A DNA stretch of 64,000 nucleotides from an uncultured Halomonas sp. (GTDB lineage Bacteria > Pseudomonadota > Gammaproteobacteria > Pseudomonadales > Halomonadaceae): contig NZ_CANLFS010000001.1 in the NCBI RefSeq assembly GCF_947490095.1, forward strand, positions 124,001-188,000, written 5' to 3'. Both the position numbers and the translations under genes were made by a program. Shown in pieces: positions 18,543 through 28,258 of the stretch (position 1 is its first letter; each line of letters begins with the position of its first letter). The notes below the pieces were generated by a model that was not told the DNA's origin, searched no databases, and saw only the letters and a list, made by a program, of their open reading frames with translations.

Positions 18543-19310
18543 TTAACTCGTCCTGGGGGGTTGGGCGTCGAATTTCTCGCCGTTGTGCCCGTGGCTGTCC
18601 GGCCCCATCAGCCACAGGTAGGTGGGCATGATGGCCTCGGGCGTGCGCAGGGTATCCGGGTCCTCTCCCGGATAGGCCGAGCGGCGCATCTGGGTGCGGG
18701 TGGCGCCCGGGTTGAGGGTGTTGACCCGGACATTGCCCAGGTGCTCGAGCTCCTCGGCGAGTACCTCCACGAAGCCTTCGGTGGCGAACTTGGAGACCGC
18801 GTAGGCTCCCCAGTAGGCCCGCCCCTTCCTGCCCACGCTGGATGAGGTGAAGATCACCGAGGCGTCCCGGGAGTCCTTGAGCAGCGGCAGCAACGCCTGG
18901 GTCATCCAGGTCGGGCCATGGATATTGACCTGCATGACCTGCTCCCACAGCTCGGGGTTGTACTGCTCGAAGGGCGTGATGCGCCCGAGCAGCCCGGCAT
19001 TGTGCAGGATCCCGTCCAGGCGGCCGAACTCCTTGTCCAGCGTCTCGGCCATGTCCTGGTAGTCCTTGAGGCTGGCGCCTTCGATGTTCAACGGGAAGAT
19101 GGCCGGTTGGGGGCCGCCGGCCGCCTCGATCTCATCGTAGACCGCCTCCAGCTTGGCGGTGGTGCGTCCCAGCAGGATCACCGTGGCGCCGTGGCGCGCA
19201 TAGGCGAGGGCCGCATCCCGACCGATACCGTCTCCGGCACCGGTGACCAGGATAACGCGGTCGCGAAGCAGCTCGGCCGGCGCCTGATAATCGATCTTGC
19301 AAATGGCCAT
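18543..19310 (-). CDS. yciK: YciK-family short-chain dehydrogenase/reductase
   Basis: A 255-aa SDR oxidoreductase. The nucleotide fingerprint is TGAGDGIG near 24-31, the structural motif is HNAG near residue 105, the catalytic Ser is in the FTSSSVGRKG region, and the Tyr/Lys pair is in YAVSK. The whole sequence fits YciK, whose substrate is unknown. It is convergent with ubiG-mupP across the repeat array and lies 17 bases downstream of cpoB on the same strand. Confidence 0.9.
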   Translation of the reverse strand: MAICKIDYQAPAELLRDRVILVTGAGDGIGRDAALAYARHGATVILLGRTTAKLEAVYDEIEAAGGPQPAIFPLNIEGASLKDYQDMAETLDKEFGRLDGILHNAGLLGRITPFEQYNPELWEQVMQVNIHGPTWMTQALLPLLKDSRDASVIFTSSSVGRKGRAYWGAYAVSKFATEGFVEVLAEELEHLGNVRVNTLNPGATRTQMRRSAYPGEDPDTLRTPEAIMPTYLWLMGPDSHGHNGEKFDAQPPRTS

Positions 19311-19327
19311 GACTCTCTCCTCGGTGA

Positions 19328-20146
19328 TCAGTTACCGGACTGGCGCAGGAAGTCCCCGGCGAGACTCGCCGCGGAGCTCTCGGGATATGACTCACGGACC
19401 CGCTCGAGAAGCACTCGGCTCTCATCGGGGTGGCCCTGGCGGGCCTTGAGCAGGCCCAGCTTGTACAGGGCATCCGGGACCTTGTTGCTCTCGGGGTACG
19501 CCTCGAGAACGGTGGTGAAGGCCGTCTCGGCGGGCCCAGGGCGACCCTCGGCGGCATGCAGCTCACCCAGCCAGTAATGCGCGTTGGGTGTCAGGCGGCT
19601 CTGGGGATAGTCGGCCACGAAGTCTTCGAAGGAGGCGATGGCCGTCTCGAACTCGCGGTCCTGAACGCTGGAGAAGGCCTCCTGGTAGGCCGCCTGGGCG
19701 TCACGATCCCCGGCGCTCGATGATGGCTTGCCGGCGTCGGTCTCGCGGTCCGCGGACCCTGCGTCGCGGCTGGTGAGACTTCCCGCGCCTTCCGACGCCG
19801 CACCGCTATCGGCGGGGAGACCGGAGGCGCCGGCTGTTGCCGAGGCGAGTCGGTCCTCGAGGTCCATGTACTGCTGGCGGGTCTGACGCCGCAGCTGGTC
19901 GAGCTGATGGCGCAGTTCTTCCACCTGTCCCCTCAGGCGGCGGAGCTCCTCCTGGTGCTCCTGGACGCGATTGAAGATCACCAGGCTGCCACCGGCCGCT
20001 TCGCGGGTCTCGGTCTGCTGATAGAAGGTATTGGACTGGGTGGTCAGATCCTCGACCACCGGCTGTTGGGCCAGTGCGGGAAGCCCTACGGAAAGCGGGA
20101 GCACCAGGGCTCCCGCACCGCACAGTCGCTTAAGACCGTGTCTCAT
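19328..20146 (-). CDS. cpoB: Cell division coordinator CpoB (YbgF)
   Basis: A 272-aa periplasmic protein. A signal peptide (ending LPALA, then QQ) precedes an N-terminal coiled-coil trimerisation segment (about 45-100), a low-complexity Ser/Gly/Asp linker, and three C-terminal TPR repeats (about 145-265, with AAYQEAFSSVQDREFETAI and YWLGEL). CpoB couples PBP1B-driven septal synthesis to Tol-Pal constriction. The ATG at 20146 has GAGGAAG upstream; the TTG at 20161 lies before this RBS. It is the last gene of the tol-pal cluster. Confidence 0.92.
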   Translation of the reverse strand: MRHGLKRLCGAGALVLPLSVGLPALAQQPVVEDLTTQSNTFYQQTETREAAGGSLVIFNRVQEHQEELRRLRGQVEELRHQLDQLRRQTRQQYMDLEDRLASATAGASGLPADSGAASEGAGSLTSRDAGSADRETDAGKPSSSAGDRDAQAAYQEAFSSVQDREFETAIASFEDFVADYPQSRLTPNAHYWLGELHAAEGRPGPAETAFTTVLEAYPESNKVPDALYKLGLLKARQGHPDESRVLLERVRESYPESSAASLAGDFLRQSGN

Positions 20147-20175
20147 GTGTCTCTTCCTCAACGCGGGGTCTCGCC

Positions 20176-20736
20176 TCAGTAGTCGAACACGACGCGACGG
20201 TTCTGGGCGTAGGCCTGTTCATTCTGGCCACGGGCCGCGGGACGCTCTTCGCCATAGCCGACCACTTCCACCTGGGAGGGGGAAACGCCCTGCACGGAAA
20301 GGAACTGCTCCACGGAACGGGCACGCCGCTCGCTCAGGGCCATGTTGTACTCACGGGTACCGCGCTCGTCGGTGTGCCCCTGGAGGACAACCCGGACATT
20401 GCCATTCTCGCGCAGATAACGGGCATTGGCGGCCAGCACCGGTTCGAACTCGCTGCGGATACGGTCGCTGTCGAACGCGAAGTAGATGGTGCGCTGCTGC
20501 GGGATGCGTCCATCGGCCTGCTGTCCAGACGTGCTCGACGTGCCGCTCGCCGTGCCACCGTAGCCGGAGCCACTGGTCCGGCCGTCACTCACGCCGCTGC
20601 TGCTGACACCGCTTCCATTTCCACTGCGGGTGCCGTCCATGGAGCCTTCCTGGCTCCCCCCGGTACTGGAACAACCGGCCAGCACGGCCAGCGACAGGGC
20701 GACCGCCAGGGAGCGGGCATAGGGCTTGAATTGCAT
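20176..20736 (-). CDS. pal: Peptidoglycan-associated lipoprotein Pal
   Basis: A 186-aa outer-membrane lipoprotein with lipobox LAGC (acylated Cys22). A long Gly/Ser-rich linker (about 25-75) precedes an OmpA-like domain with the peptidoglycan-binding pattern TIYFAFDSDRI, QGHTDERGTREYN and RRARSVEQFL. The linker is longer than in E. coli Pal. The start ATG at 20736 has AGGAGT upstream; an in-frame start at 20778 would place extra residues before the signal peptide. It binds TolB and TolA. Confidence 0.95.
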   Translation of the reverse strand: MQFKPYARSLAVALSLAVLAGCSSTGGSQEGSMDGTRSGNGSGVSSSGVSDGRTSGSGYGGTASGTSSTSGQQADGRIPQQRTIYFAFDSDRIRSEFEPVLAANARYLRENGNVRVVLQGHTDERGTREYNMALSERRARSVEQFLSVQGVSPSQVEVVGYGEERPAARGQNEQAYAQNRRVVFDY

Positions 20737-20756
20737 CTTGTCATACTCCTGAAGAA

Positions 20757-22043
20757 TCAGTTCATGAAAGGTGACCATGCGGGCTCGCGCACATCACCCT
20801 GAGCGGAGGGCAGCCGGAAGGACGCACGTCCGTCGGCGGTGACCGCCCCCAACACCCCGCTGTTACCCTGCTGGGTGGCGAAGATTACCATGGTCCCATT
20901 GGGGGCAACACTGGGCGATTCATCGGCACCCGATTGACTCAGCGTTACCAGTCGGCCGCTGTCCAGATCCTGACGCGCCACCTGGAAGCCCTTGTTCGAG
21001 CCATGAATCAGGAACAGCGCCTCGCCGTCTGGCGAGAAGCGGCCGCGGGCGTTGTAGCCGCCGGTAAATGTCAGGCGCTTCTGCTCGCCACTGGCCAGGT
21101 CGTGCCGGTAGAGCTGCGGGCCCCCGCTGCGGTCGGAGGTGAACACCAGGCTACGGCCATCCGGCCCCCACGAGGGCTCGGTATCGATGGCCGCATCATT
21201 GGTGATGCGCTGCAGGTTGCGCGAGCCGAGATCCATCACATAGATCTCCGGCTGGCCGTCCTTGGAAAGCGACATCGCCAGGCGGCGACCGTCCGGTGAC
21301 CAGGCGGGGGCGCCGTTGATGCCCTCGAAGGAGCTGATACGCGCCCGCTTGCCGGAGCCCAGTTCCTGGACATAGATCGCCGGGCGCTCGGTCTCGAACG
21401 AGACATAAGCCAGCTTGCGTCCATCCGGTGACCAGGCGGGCGACAGAATCGGTTCCGGTGAGCCAAGGACCTCGCGGCTGTTATGGCCATCGGCGTCGGC
21501 GACATGGAGGGCGAACTGCATGTTATTGCCAACGCCCTGGGAAGTGACATAGGCGATTCGAGTGGAAAAGGCCCCGCGGATCCCGGTGATGGCCTCGAAT
21601 ATCTGGTCGCTGATGTGGTGGCCGGCGCCGCGCAAATCGTCTCCGTTGGCGGTCACCACCTCGCCCAACATGCGCTTCTCGCCGCTCACATCCATGAGCT
21701 CGAAGCGCAGTCGATAGCCGTTGCCCTCCCGGGAGGCACTACCCACGACCAGATAGCGAACATCCAGGGCCTTCCAGTTGGCGTAACGCACCTCATCGGC
21801 GCTGCTCGGCTGGTCCATCATCTGGCGCCGCGGCAATGGGTCGAAGTAGCCGCTGCGCTCCAGGTCGTCATGCACGACCCTGGCCACGTCATCCGGCAGG
21901 GCTTCGTTACCCGCGAAGGGCACCACGGCGATAGGCGTGGCGCTCTCGTTGCCACGCGTGATCTCGATGGTCAGGTTGGCCTGGGCGAGCTGACTCACCA
22001 GCAGCAGGGTGGCGGTCAACCAGGCGGTCATCAGTGATTTCAT
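20757..22043 (-). CDS. tolB: Tol-Pal system protein TolB
   Basis: A 428-aa periplasmic protein with a signal peptide (ending AQA, then NLTIEITRG). The N-terminal domain (to about 160) is followed by a six-bladed beta-propeller with repeated PAWSPDGR-type blades (for example [16 protein letters not shown] and [16 protein letters not shown]). It shuttles between TolA and Pal during outer-membrane constriction. The ATG at 22043 overlaps the tolA stop (TGATG), implying translational coupling. Confidence 0.96.
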   Translation of the reverse strand: MKSLMTAWLTATLLLVSQLAQANLTIEITRGNESATPIAVVPFAGNEALPDDVARVVHDDLERSGYFDPLPRRQMMDQPSSADEVRYANWKALDVRYLVVGSASREGNGYRLRFELMDVSGEKRMLGEVVTANGDDLRGAGHHISDQIFEAITGIRGAFSTRIAYVTSQGVGNNMQFALHVADADGHNSREVLGSPEPILSPAWSPDGRKLAYVSFETERPAIYVQELGSGKRARISSFEGINGAPAWSPDGRRLAMSLSKDGQPEIYVMDLGSRNLQRITNDAAIDTEPSWGPDGRSLVFTSDRSGGPQLYRHDLASGEQKRLTFTGGYNARGRFSPDGEALFLIHGSNKGFQVARQDLDSGRLVTLSQSGADESPSVAPNGTMVIFATQQGNSGVLGAVTADGRASFRLPSAQGDVREPAWSPFMN

Positions 22044-23293
22044 CAACGTACGCCCTCAGGTGAAAAGACAAAACTAATGCGACGATATTCTCTCTGCAGG
22101 TGAGCTGGCAACTGTCGCAGCTCGGCGAATGGCGCCGCGGCTTCGACGGCCTGAACGGCCGAGCGGTCGAATGCACCGTCACCGCTGGAGGTCGCGACCT
22201 CGGCGACAAACAGCTCTCCGGAAGGCCCGAGCCGCACCGAAATCTCGACCCTGGCGCCGGAGGCGACATTGGGCGGAATCCGCCAGGCCTGCTCTATTGC
22301 CTGCCGCACCAGGGCCGTAAAGTCGTTGGCGGCTTGCTGACCCTGCTGGGCATTGGTGGCAGGCTCATTCGCGCCTTCGATCAACCGCTGCATCTCGGCT
22401 TCGGCCTGCTCACGAGCGCGGCGCTGCTCCTCGGCTTCCTTCTCGCGCTGACGCTGGGCTTCGGCTTCCTTCTCGCGCTGGCGTTGAGCTTCGGCTTCTC
22501 GCTCGCGGCGAGCCTGTTCCTCGGCCTCCTTCTCGCGCTGGCGCTGAGCCTCGGCTTCTCGCTCGCGGCGGGCCTGCTCCTCGGCCTCCTTCTCGCGTTG
22601 GCGCTGAGCCTCGGCTTCCCGCTCGCGGCGGGCCTGTTCCTCGGCCTCCTTCTCGCGTTGGCGCTGGGCTTCGGCTTCCCGTTCGCGGCGGGCCTGCTCC
22701 TCGGCCTCCTTCTCGCGTTGGCGCTGCTCCGCGGCTTCTCGCTCGCGGCGGGCCTGCTCCTCGGCCTCCTTCTCGCGTTGGCGCTGAGCCTCGGCTTCTC
22801 GCTCGCGGCGGGCCTGCTCTTCGGCCTCCTTCGCGCGTTGGCGGGCGGCTTCTTCCTCGGCCTGGCGCTGTTGCTCGAGACGCTGGGCCTGTTCCTCGGC
22901 GTCGGCGGCGCGTCGTTCGGCTTCGGCTTCGGCCTGGCGAGCCGCTTCTTCGGCTTGACGCTGCGCCTCTTGTTCCGCTTGTTCCGCTTCTTCGGTCTGG
23001 CGCTGCGCTTCCTGGGCCGCTGCCGCTTCCGCCTCCTGGCGTGCCTGCTCCTCGGCCTGGCGCTGTTCTTCTGCCTGCCTGGCCAGCGCGCGCTGCTTCG
23101 CCGCCTCGGCGCGCTGGGCCTGGTCGGTAACCGTCTCGGTACTCACCAGGGTCGCCTGAACGATGGATGAGGGCTTGGGCTCATGGTCGCTGGCCGGCAG
23201 GCTGATCACGCTGACCAGCAGCACCAGGCCATGCAGGCCTACCGCCAGCAGTGTCGGCAGGCCATAGCCTACCCGAGCGTGTCGTCTGGCCAT
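22043..23293 (-). CDS. tolA: Cell envelope protein TolA with a repetitive helical domain
   Basis: A 416-aa protein. Domain I has one transmembrane helix (about 10-32). Domain II (about 58-310) is a long alpha-helix of Ala, Glu, Gln, Arg and Lys. Domain III (about 315-416) is the C-terminal globular part binding TolB and Pal. Domain II contains about six near-identical 20-residue repeats with consensus [20 protein letters not shown], encoded by 60-bp DNA repeats. The repeated DNA makes the gene prone to length change. It lies between tolR and tolB. Confidence 0.95.
   Translation of the reverse strand: MARRHARVGYGLPTLLAVGLHGLVLLVSVISLPASDHEPKPSSIVQATLVSTETVTDQAQRAEAAKQRALARQAEEQRQAEEQARQEAEAAAAQEAQRQTEEAEQAEQEAQRQAEEAARQAEAEAERRAADAEEQAQRLEQQRQAEEEAARQRAKEAEEQARREREAEAQRQREKEAEEQARREREAAEQRQREKEAEEQARREREAEAQRQREKEAEEQARREREAEAQRQREKEAEEQARREREAEAQRQREKEAEEQARREREAEAQRQREKEAEAQRQREKEAEEQRRAREQAEAEMQRLIEGANEPATNAQQGQQAANDFTALVRQAIEQAWRIPPNVASGARVEISVRLGPSGELFVAEVATSSGDGAFDRSAVQAVEAAAPFAELRQLPAHLQREYRRISFVFSPEGVR
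22501..22860. repeat. Six 60-bp tandem repeats inside tolA
   Basis: The segment consists of six consecutive 60-bp units that differ at only a few positions, with a further degenerate unit on the low-coordinate side (22441-22500) and decay at the high-coordinate end. The period is a multiple of three, so unit gain or loss would keep the tolA frame. Confidence 0.9.
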
Positions 23294-23300
23294 GGCGGTG

Positions 23301-23741
23301 TCACTCCTCCCCGCTGGGGGGCTCGGAGATCAGGCCGACGCTGCCGACACCCGCGGTCTGCAAGGTGCCCATCAGGGTCACCACCCGGCCATAGGAGACG
23401 TTGCGGTCCCCGCGCACCATCACCGGCGTGCCGGGCTTGCGCTCCAGAAGAATGATCACGCGGTCCGCGACCTCTTCGAGGGGCATGGCGGTCTCCTCTC
23501 CGCCGATGGAGAGGTAGTGCTGGCCGTCGCGGTCCACCGAGACGATGATCGGGTCGCTATCCTCGGGGGGATCGATGGGCTCGGAGGTCACCTGGGGAAG
23601 GTCGACGTTCACCCCCTGGGTCAGCATGGGTGCGGTGATCATGAAGATCACCAGCAACACCAGCATGACGTCGATAAAGGGGACCACGTTGATCTCGCCC
23701 ATGGGCTTGCGGGCTCCGCCGCGATGAAAGGGTCCATGCAT
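23301..23741 (-). CDS. tolR: Tol-Pal system protein TolR
   Basis: A 146-aa ExbD/TolR protein: a short cytoplasmic N-terminus, one transmembrane helix (about 20-42) with the conserved protonatable Asp in [16 protein letters not shown], and a periplasmic domain. With TolQ it forms the proton-driven motor energising TolA. It sits 7 bases upstream of tolA and 12 bases after tolQ. Confidence 0.95.
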   Translation of the reverse strand: MHGPFHRGGARKPMGEINVVPFIDVMLVLLVIFMITAPMLTQGVNVDLPQVTSEPIDPPEDSDPIIVSVDRDGQHYLSIGGEETAMPLEEVADRVIILLERKPGTPVMVRGDRNVSYGRVVTLMGTLQTAGVGSVGLISEPPSGEE

Positions 23742-23753
23742 GACGTGACTCCT

Positions 23754-24443
23754 TCAGGCGCCGGCGGCGTCGGACCGCCCCTGCAGATTACGGTGCAGGA
23801 TGGAGTGAAACTCCTCGGCGAAGTCCTCGTACTTGCCCAGCATGCGGCCCGACTCGGCCGTGAGGCGGTTATAGAAGATCACCGCCGGGATGGCGGCAAA
23901 GAGCCCCATGGCCGTGGCAATCAGGGCCTCGGCAATCCAGGGGGCAACGGTAGACAGCGTCGCCTGCTGGGCCATGGAGAGTGACTGGAAGGACCCCATG
24001 ATGCCCCACACGGTGCCAAACAGGCCGATATAGGGGCTGGCCGAGGCCACGGTGGCCAGGAAGACCAGGTGGCGATTGAGGCGCTCCTCTTCCCGGGACC
24101 AGGCCACTCGCATGCTGCGCTGTACCCCGTCGAGAATCGCCTGGGGGCTGCGTGTCTTGGGCATCAGACGGTTGAACTCACGAAAGCCGGCGCGAAAGAT
24201 GTGCTCTCCCCCTTCGGTTTCCTGCTCCGGGGGGACCTCGCGGTACAACTCATTGAGATCGACCCCGGACCAGAAGCGATCCTCGAACCCGCGATGGATC
24301 TTGCGGGCGCGGCGCATCAGGAAGGTACGTTGAAAGATCACGATCCATGAGAGGAGTGAGCCCACCGTCAGCAACAGCATGACAAGCTGCACCACGGTAC
24401 TGGCGTTCATGATCAAGTGGGGAATGGACATGGCGTCGTTCAC
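23754..24443 (-). CDS. tolQ: Tol-Pal system protein TolQ
   Basis: A 229-aa ExbB/TolQ/MotA-family inner-membrane protein with three transmembrane helices. The conserved segment ASPYIGLFGTVWGIM and the last helix region AEALIATAMGLFAAIPAV contain the conserved Thr and Ala/Gly packing residues. I choose a GTG start at 24443 because AGGA lies about 6 bases upstream; an ATG at 24431, four codons later, is the alternative. Confidence 0.93.
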   Translation of the reverse strand: MNDAMSIPHLIMNASTVVQLVMLLLTVGSLLSWIVIFQRTFLMRRARKIHRGFEDRFWSGVDLNELYREVPPEQETEGGEHIFRAGFREFNRLMPKTRSPQAILDGVQRSMRVAWSREEERLNRHLVFLATVASASPYIGLFGTVWGIMGSFQSLSMAQQATLSTVAPWIAEALIATAMGLFAAIPAVIFYNRLTAESGRMLGKYEDFAEEFHSILHRNLQGRSDAAGA

Positions 24444-24466
24444 GGAAATCCTCGTCAGGCTTGCGG

Positions 24467-24867
24467 TTAGGCGAAAAAGGGAGCCAATGGCTCGGCGAGT
24501 ACCGGGGGCCAGGGCATGGGCTTGTGGCGCTTGGCATCGATACAGGCGATGTCGACTCTCGCCTCGCACAGAGGTTCCCCATCGCGGGTCACTACCTGGG
24601 CGAATTGCAGCCGGGCACGCCCCGCCGTCAGCACCTCGGCGCTGACCGCCAGGGAATCATCCAGCCTGGCGGGCCTGATATAACGACACTCGAGCCGGTG
24701 GACGACCAGCTGGACCCCGGTCTCGAAGAGCTCATGCTGGGTGATGCCTCGTGCCCGGAGCCATTCACTGCGGGCACGCTCCATATATTTGAGATAGTTG
24801 ACGTAATAGACGATGCCGCCGGCATCGGTATCCTCGATGTAGACCCGCACCGGGAAGCTGAATTCAC

Positions 24868-24871
<4 letters not shown>
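24467..24871 (-). CDS. ybgC: Acyl-CoA thioesterase YbgC
   Basis: A 134-aa hotdog-fold thioesterase of the tol-pal associated YbgC family. The catalytic motif is [20 protein letters not shown] with the essential Asp in EDTDAGG. It hydrolyses acyl-CoA or acyl-ACP species and is linked to phospholipid metabolism. The ATG at 24871 overlaps the ruvB stop (ATGA), joining the ruv and tol clusters. Confidence 0.94.
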
Positions 24872-25893
<1,022 letters not shown>

Positions 25894-25897
25894 GGCG

Positions 25898-26509
25898 CTA
25901 CCCCGCCATCCGGCGGCTGAGCGCCGCCTTGATCATGGCCTCGGTGCTGTCTTCGCCCTCGAGGCCGGCGAGCATCCGGGCCGCCTCGGCCGGCTTGTAG
26001 CCGAGGCTGACCAGTGCCGCTTCGGCATCGGCCAGCGGGTCCTGGCGTGGTTCCCCGGAAGGGGCCGTACCCTCCGGTCCCGCAACGCCAGGCTCGGGGG
26101 CCTCCCAGTGCGGGAAGCGGTCGCGCATCTCGATGATCAGGCGTTCGGCGGTCTTCTTGCCGACACCGGGCAGGCGCGTCAGTGACTTGACGTCGTCATC
26201 GAGCACGCAGCGCCGAAAGGCGTTCTCATCCATGCCCGACAGGATGGCCAGGGCGAGCTTGGGGCCCACGCCATTGACCTTGATCAGCGCACGGAAGAGG
26301 GTCCGCTCCTGGTCACGCACAAAGCCATACAGCAGATGGGCATCGTCACGCACGGTGAGATGGGTATAGAGCGTCACCGATTCGCCGGCGGCCGGCAGGG
26401 CCACCAGCGTGGTCATCGAGGCCTCCAGCTCATAGCCGACACCGGCCACGTCCACCACCAGCCAGGGGGGCTGTTTGTCGAGAAGCGTGCCTCGCAGGCG
26501 TCCGATCAT
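25898..26509 (-). CDS. ruvA: Holliday junction DNA helicase subunit RuvA
   Basis: A 203-aa protein: OB-fold (1-65, [15 protein letters not shown]), helix-hairpin-helix motifs ([13 protein letters not shown] and [13 protein letters not shown]), a flexible acidic linker, and the C-terminal domain III ([19 protein letters not shown]) that contacts RuvB. The ATG at 26509 gives the canonical start. It is separated from ruvC by 191 bases containing tandem repeats. Confidence 0.96.
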   Translation of the reverse strand: MIGRLRGTLLDKQPPWLVVDVAGVGYELEASMTTLVALPAAGESVTLYTHLTVRDDAHLLYGFVRDQERTLFRALIKVNGVGPKLALAILSGMDENAFRRCVLDDDVKSLTRLPGVGKKTAERLIIEMRDRFPHWEAPEPGVAGPEGTAPSGEPRQDPLADAEAALVSLGYKPAEAARMLAGLEGEDSTEAMIKAALSRRMAG

Positions 26510-26555
26510 GGAAAGTCGTATCCTTGCATCAGGGTTAACGGCAGGCACCATCGAT

Positions 26556-26629
26556 GCCGCCATTTATGACGAGCGCCGCCATTTATGACGAGTGCCGCCA
26601 CTATGGCTGGTGTCGCCACTATACTGGTC
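26556..26629. repeat. 19-bp tandem repeats in the ruvC-ruvA gap
   Basis: GCCGCCATTTATGACGAGY occurs twice (26556-26574, 26575-26593), followed by two decayed 18-bp copies starting GCCGCCACTAT and GTCGCCACTAT. They lie in the leader upstream of ruvA. No protein or RNA motif was recognised; they could alter leader structure. Confidence 0.75.
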
Positions 26630-26700
26630 GGCCCCGGGGCTGACCAGTCCGGGGGAACAGTGTTCGAGAACGCCATCACTGTCCCCGAAAAGCGACACCA

Positions 26701-27240
26701 TCAGGGGCGATAGTCTCGCCAGGAATCGCCCTTGCGCCGGCCGCGATGGCCGCCGAAACTGCCGCTCGTCACCAGGCCGCGTCGCGCATAGGCATGGGTC
26801 AGGGCGATGCCCAGCGCATCGGCGGCATCGGCCTGGGGTGTCGCGGATAGCCCCAGGATGGCGGTGACCATATGCTGCACCTGGAGCTTGTCGGCGCGTC
26901 CCGAGCCGGTCACCGCCTGCTTGATCTGGCGCGGGCCGTATTCGCTGACCGGCAGCCCATGGTTGGCGGCGCAGACGATGGCGGTGCCGCGGGCCTGGCC
27001 CAGCTTGAGCGCCGAATCGGCGTTCTTCGACATCACCACCTGCTCGATGGCGAACTCCCCGGGGCGATGCACGCCGATCAGCTCGCTGACGCCGGCATAG
27101 ACCTGAGCGAGCTTCTGGGCCAGGTCGTCGGCGCGGATGCGGATACAGCCACTGGCCACATAGCGCGGCTTGGCGGCGGTCACGTCCAGCACGCCATAGC
27201 CGGTGATCCGCGAGCCGGGGTCGATGCCCAGAATCAGCAT
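26701..27240 (-). CDS. ruvC: Holliday junction endonuclease RuvC
   Basis: A 179-aa resolvase with an RNase H-like fold. The N-terminal catalytic segment is [16 protein letters not shown] (Asp7). The second acidic residue is in [11 protein letters not shown], and the C-terminal acidic pair lies in [14 protein letters not shown]. The basic tail is slightly extended. It resolves junctions processed by RuvAB. Confidence 0.96.
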   Translation of the reverse strand: MLILGIDPGSRITGYGVLDVTAAKPRYVASGCIRIRADDLAQKLAQVYAGVSELIGVHRPGEFAIEQVVMSKNADSALKLGQARGTAIVCAANHGLPVSEYGPRQIKQAVTGSGRADKLQVQHMVTAILGLSATPQADAADALGIALTHAYARRGLVTSGSFGGHRGRRKGDSWRDYRP

Positions 27241-27249
27241 GCCACTCCC

Positions 27250-27999
27250 CTATTCGATGGCATCGAGAATGGCATCGTCGAACTCCGCATTGGTGGTGAC
27301 GTTCTGGACGTCGTCCAGGTCCTCGAGCATGTCGATCAGGCGCACCACCTTGCGGGCCAGGTCCTCGTCCTGGATCGGTGTGGTGGTCTCCGGGAAGAGT
27401 CCCAGCTCACTGCGCTCAGGGGTGATGCCTGCCGCGATCAGTGCCTCCTTCACCTCATGGTAGGCATCGGGGCGGGTGACCACCTCCAGGGTGTCGTCAT
27501 CCAGGGTCACGATATCCTCGGGTTCGGCCTCCAGGGTGGCCTCAATTACCGCCTCCTCGGAGATGCCCGCGGGAAGCGCCAGGCGCCCCTGCTGGTGGAA
27601 CATGAAGGCCACGGACCCGCTGGTACCCAGGTTGCCACCGCTCTTGTTGAAGGCGTGTCGCACCTCGGAGACAGTTCGATTGCGGTTATCGGTGAGGCAT
27701 TCGACCATCAACGCCACCCCTTCCGGCCCATAGCCCTCGTAGATGCACTCCTCCATGGCATCGTCATCGGCATTGCCGGCACCCCGGTCGACGGCGCGCT
27801 GCACGGTATCCTTGGGCATGTTGTGGCCCAGTGCCTTGTCGACGGCCGTGCGCAGGCGCGGGTTGTCGGCGGTGTCCGGGCCACCCTGGCGCGCGGCCAC
27901 GGTAAGCTCGCGGATCAGCTTGTTGAAGATCTTGCCCCGCTTGGCGTCCTGAGCCGCCTTGCGGTGCTTGATATTGGACCATTTGCTATGGCCGGCCAT
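27250..27999 (-). CDS. yebC: YebC/PmpR-family regulatory protein
   Basis: A 249-aa YebC-family protein: the N-terminus [20 protein letters not shown] is diagnostic, as are [12 protein letters not shown] and [14 protein letters not shown]. The family has been described both as DNA-binding regulators and as translation factors relieving ribosome stalling at proline-rich sites. Located just upstream of ruvC, as in many gammaproteobacteria. Confidence 0.95.
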   Translation of the reverse strand: MAGHSKWSNIKHRKAAQDAKRGKIFNKLIRELTVAARQGGPDTADNPRLRTAVDKALGHNMPKDTVQRAVDRGAGNADDDAMEECIYEGYGPEGVALMVECLTDNRNRTVSEVRHAFNKSGGNLGTSGSVAFMFHQQGRLALPAGISEEAVIEATLEAEPEDIVTLDDDTLEVVTRPDAYHEVKEALIAAGITPERSELGLFPETTTPIQDEDLARKVVRLIDMLEDLDDVQNVTTNAEFDDAILDAIE

Positions 28000-28049
28000 A
28001 TTACCTCCGGTGTATCCAGAAACGCAGACAGTCACGGGGTCTTCCGTGG

Positions 28050-28165
28050 CGAGGGGCGCCGACGGTAGGCCAAAGAGGAGGTCCTACGCCAAGGATGGCG
28101 TCGGTAGCGCCCAGGGAAGGGTTCACAGCGCCTCCTCGTCGGCCTGCCGCCGGGTTAGCCCCGGG
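28050..28165. other. Structured intergenic stretch, possible dispersed repeat
   Basis: The 259-base gap between aspS and yebC holds no gene. Around 28050-28165 it contains GC-rich imperfect palindromes (for example CGCCAAGGATGGCG and GGCCTGCCGCC) in an arrangement that looks like a dispersed intergenic element. I have only one copy in this window, so this is an impression. Confidence 0.25.
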
Positions 28166-28208
28166 GAAAAAGTCATAACACCAGCGCCCGAGAGAAAACA
28201 GGACACAA

Positions 28209-28232
28209 CACCGGCGCCCTGAGGCGCCGGTG
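28209..28232 (-). terminator. Rho-independent terminator of aspS
   Basis: A perfect 10-bp stem, CACCGGCGCC and GGCGCCGGTG, with a 4-base loop. On the minus strand it follows the aspS stop codon by 26 bases and is followed by a T-rich run (TTGTGTCCTGTTTTC). Confidence 0.8.
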
Positions 28233-28258
28233 AAAGGAGCTGGTGAGACGGCCGAGGC

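Noticed and set aside
22100-23170. Long plus-strand open frame opposite tolA, rich in Leu, Ala and Gly
   Set aside because: It is the complement of the Glu/Ala/Arg repeats of tolA; its apparent hydrophobic domains are a by-product of that repeat.
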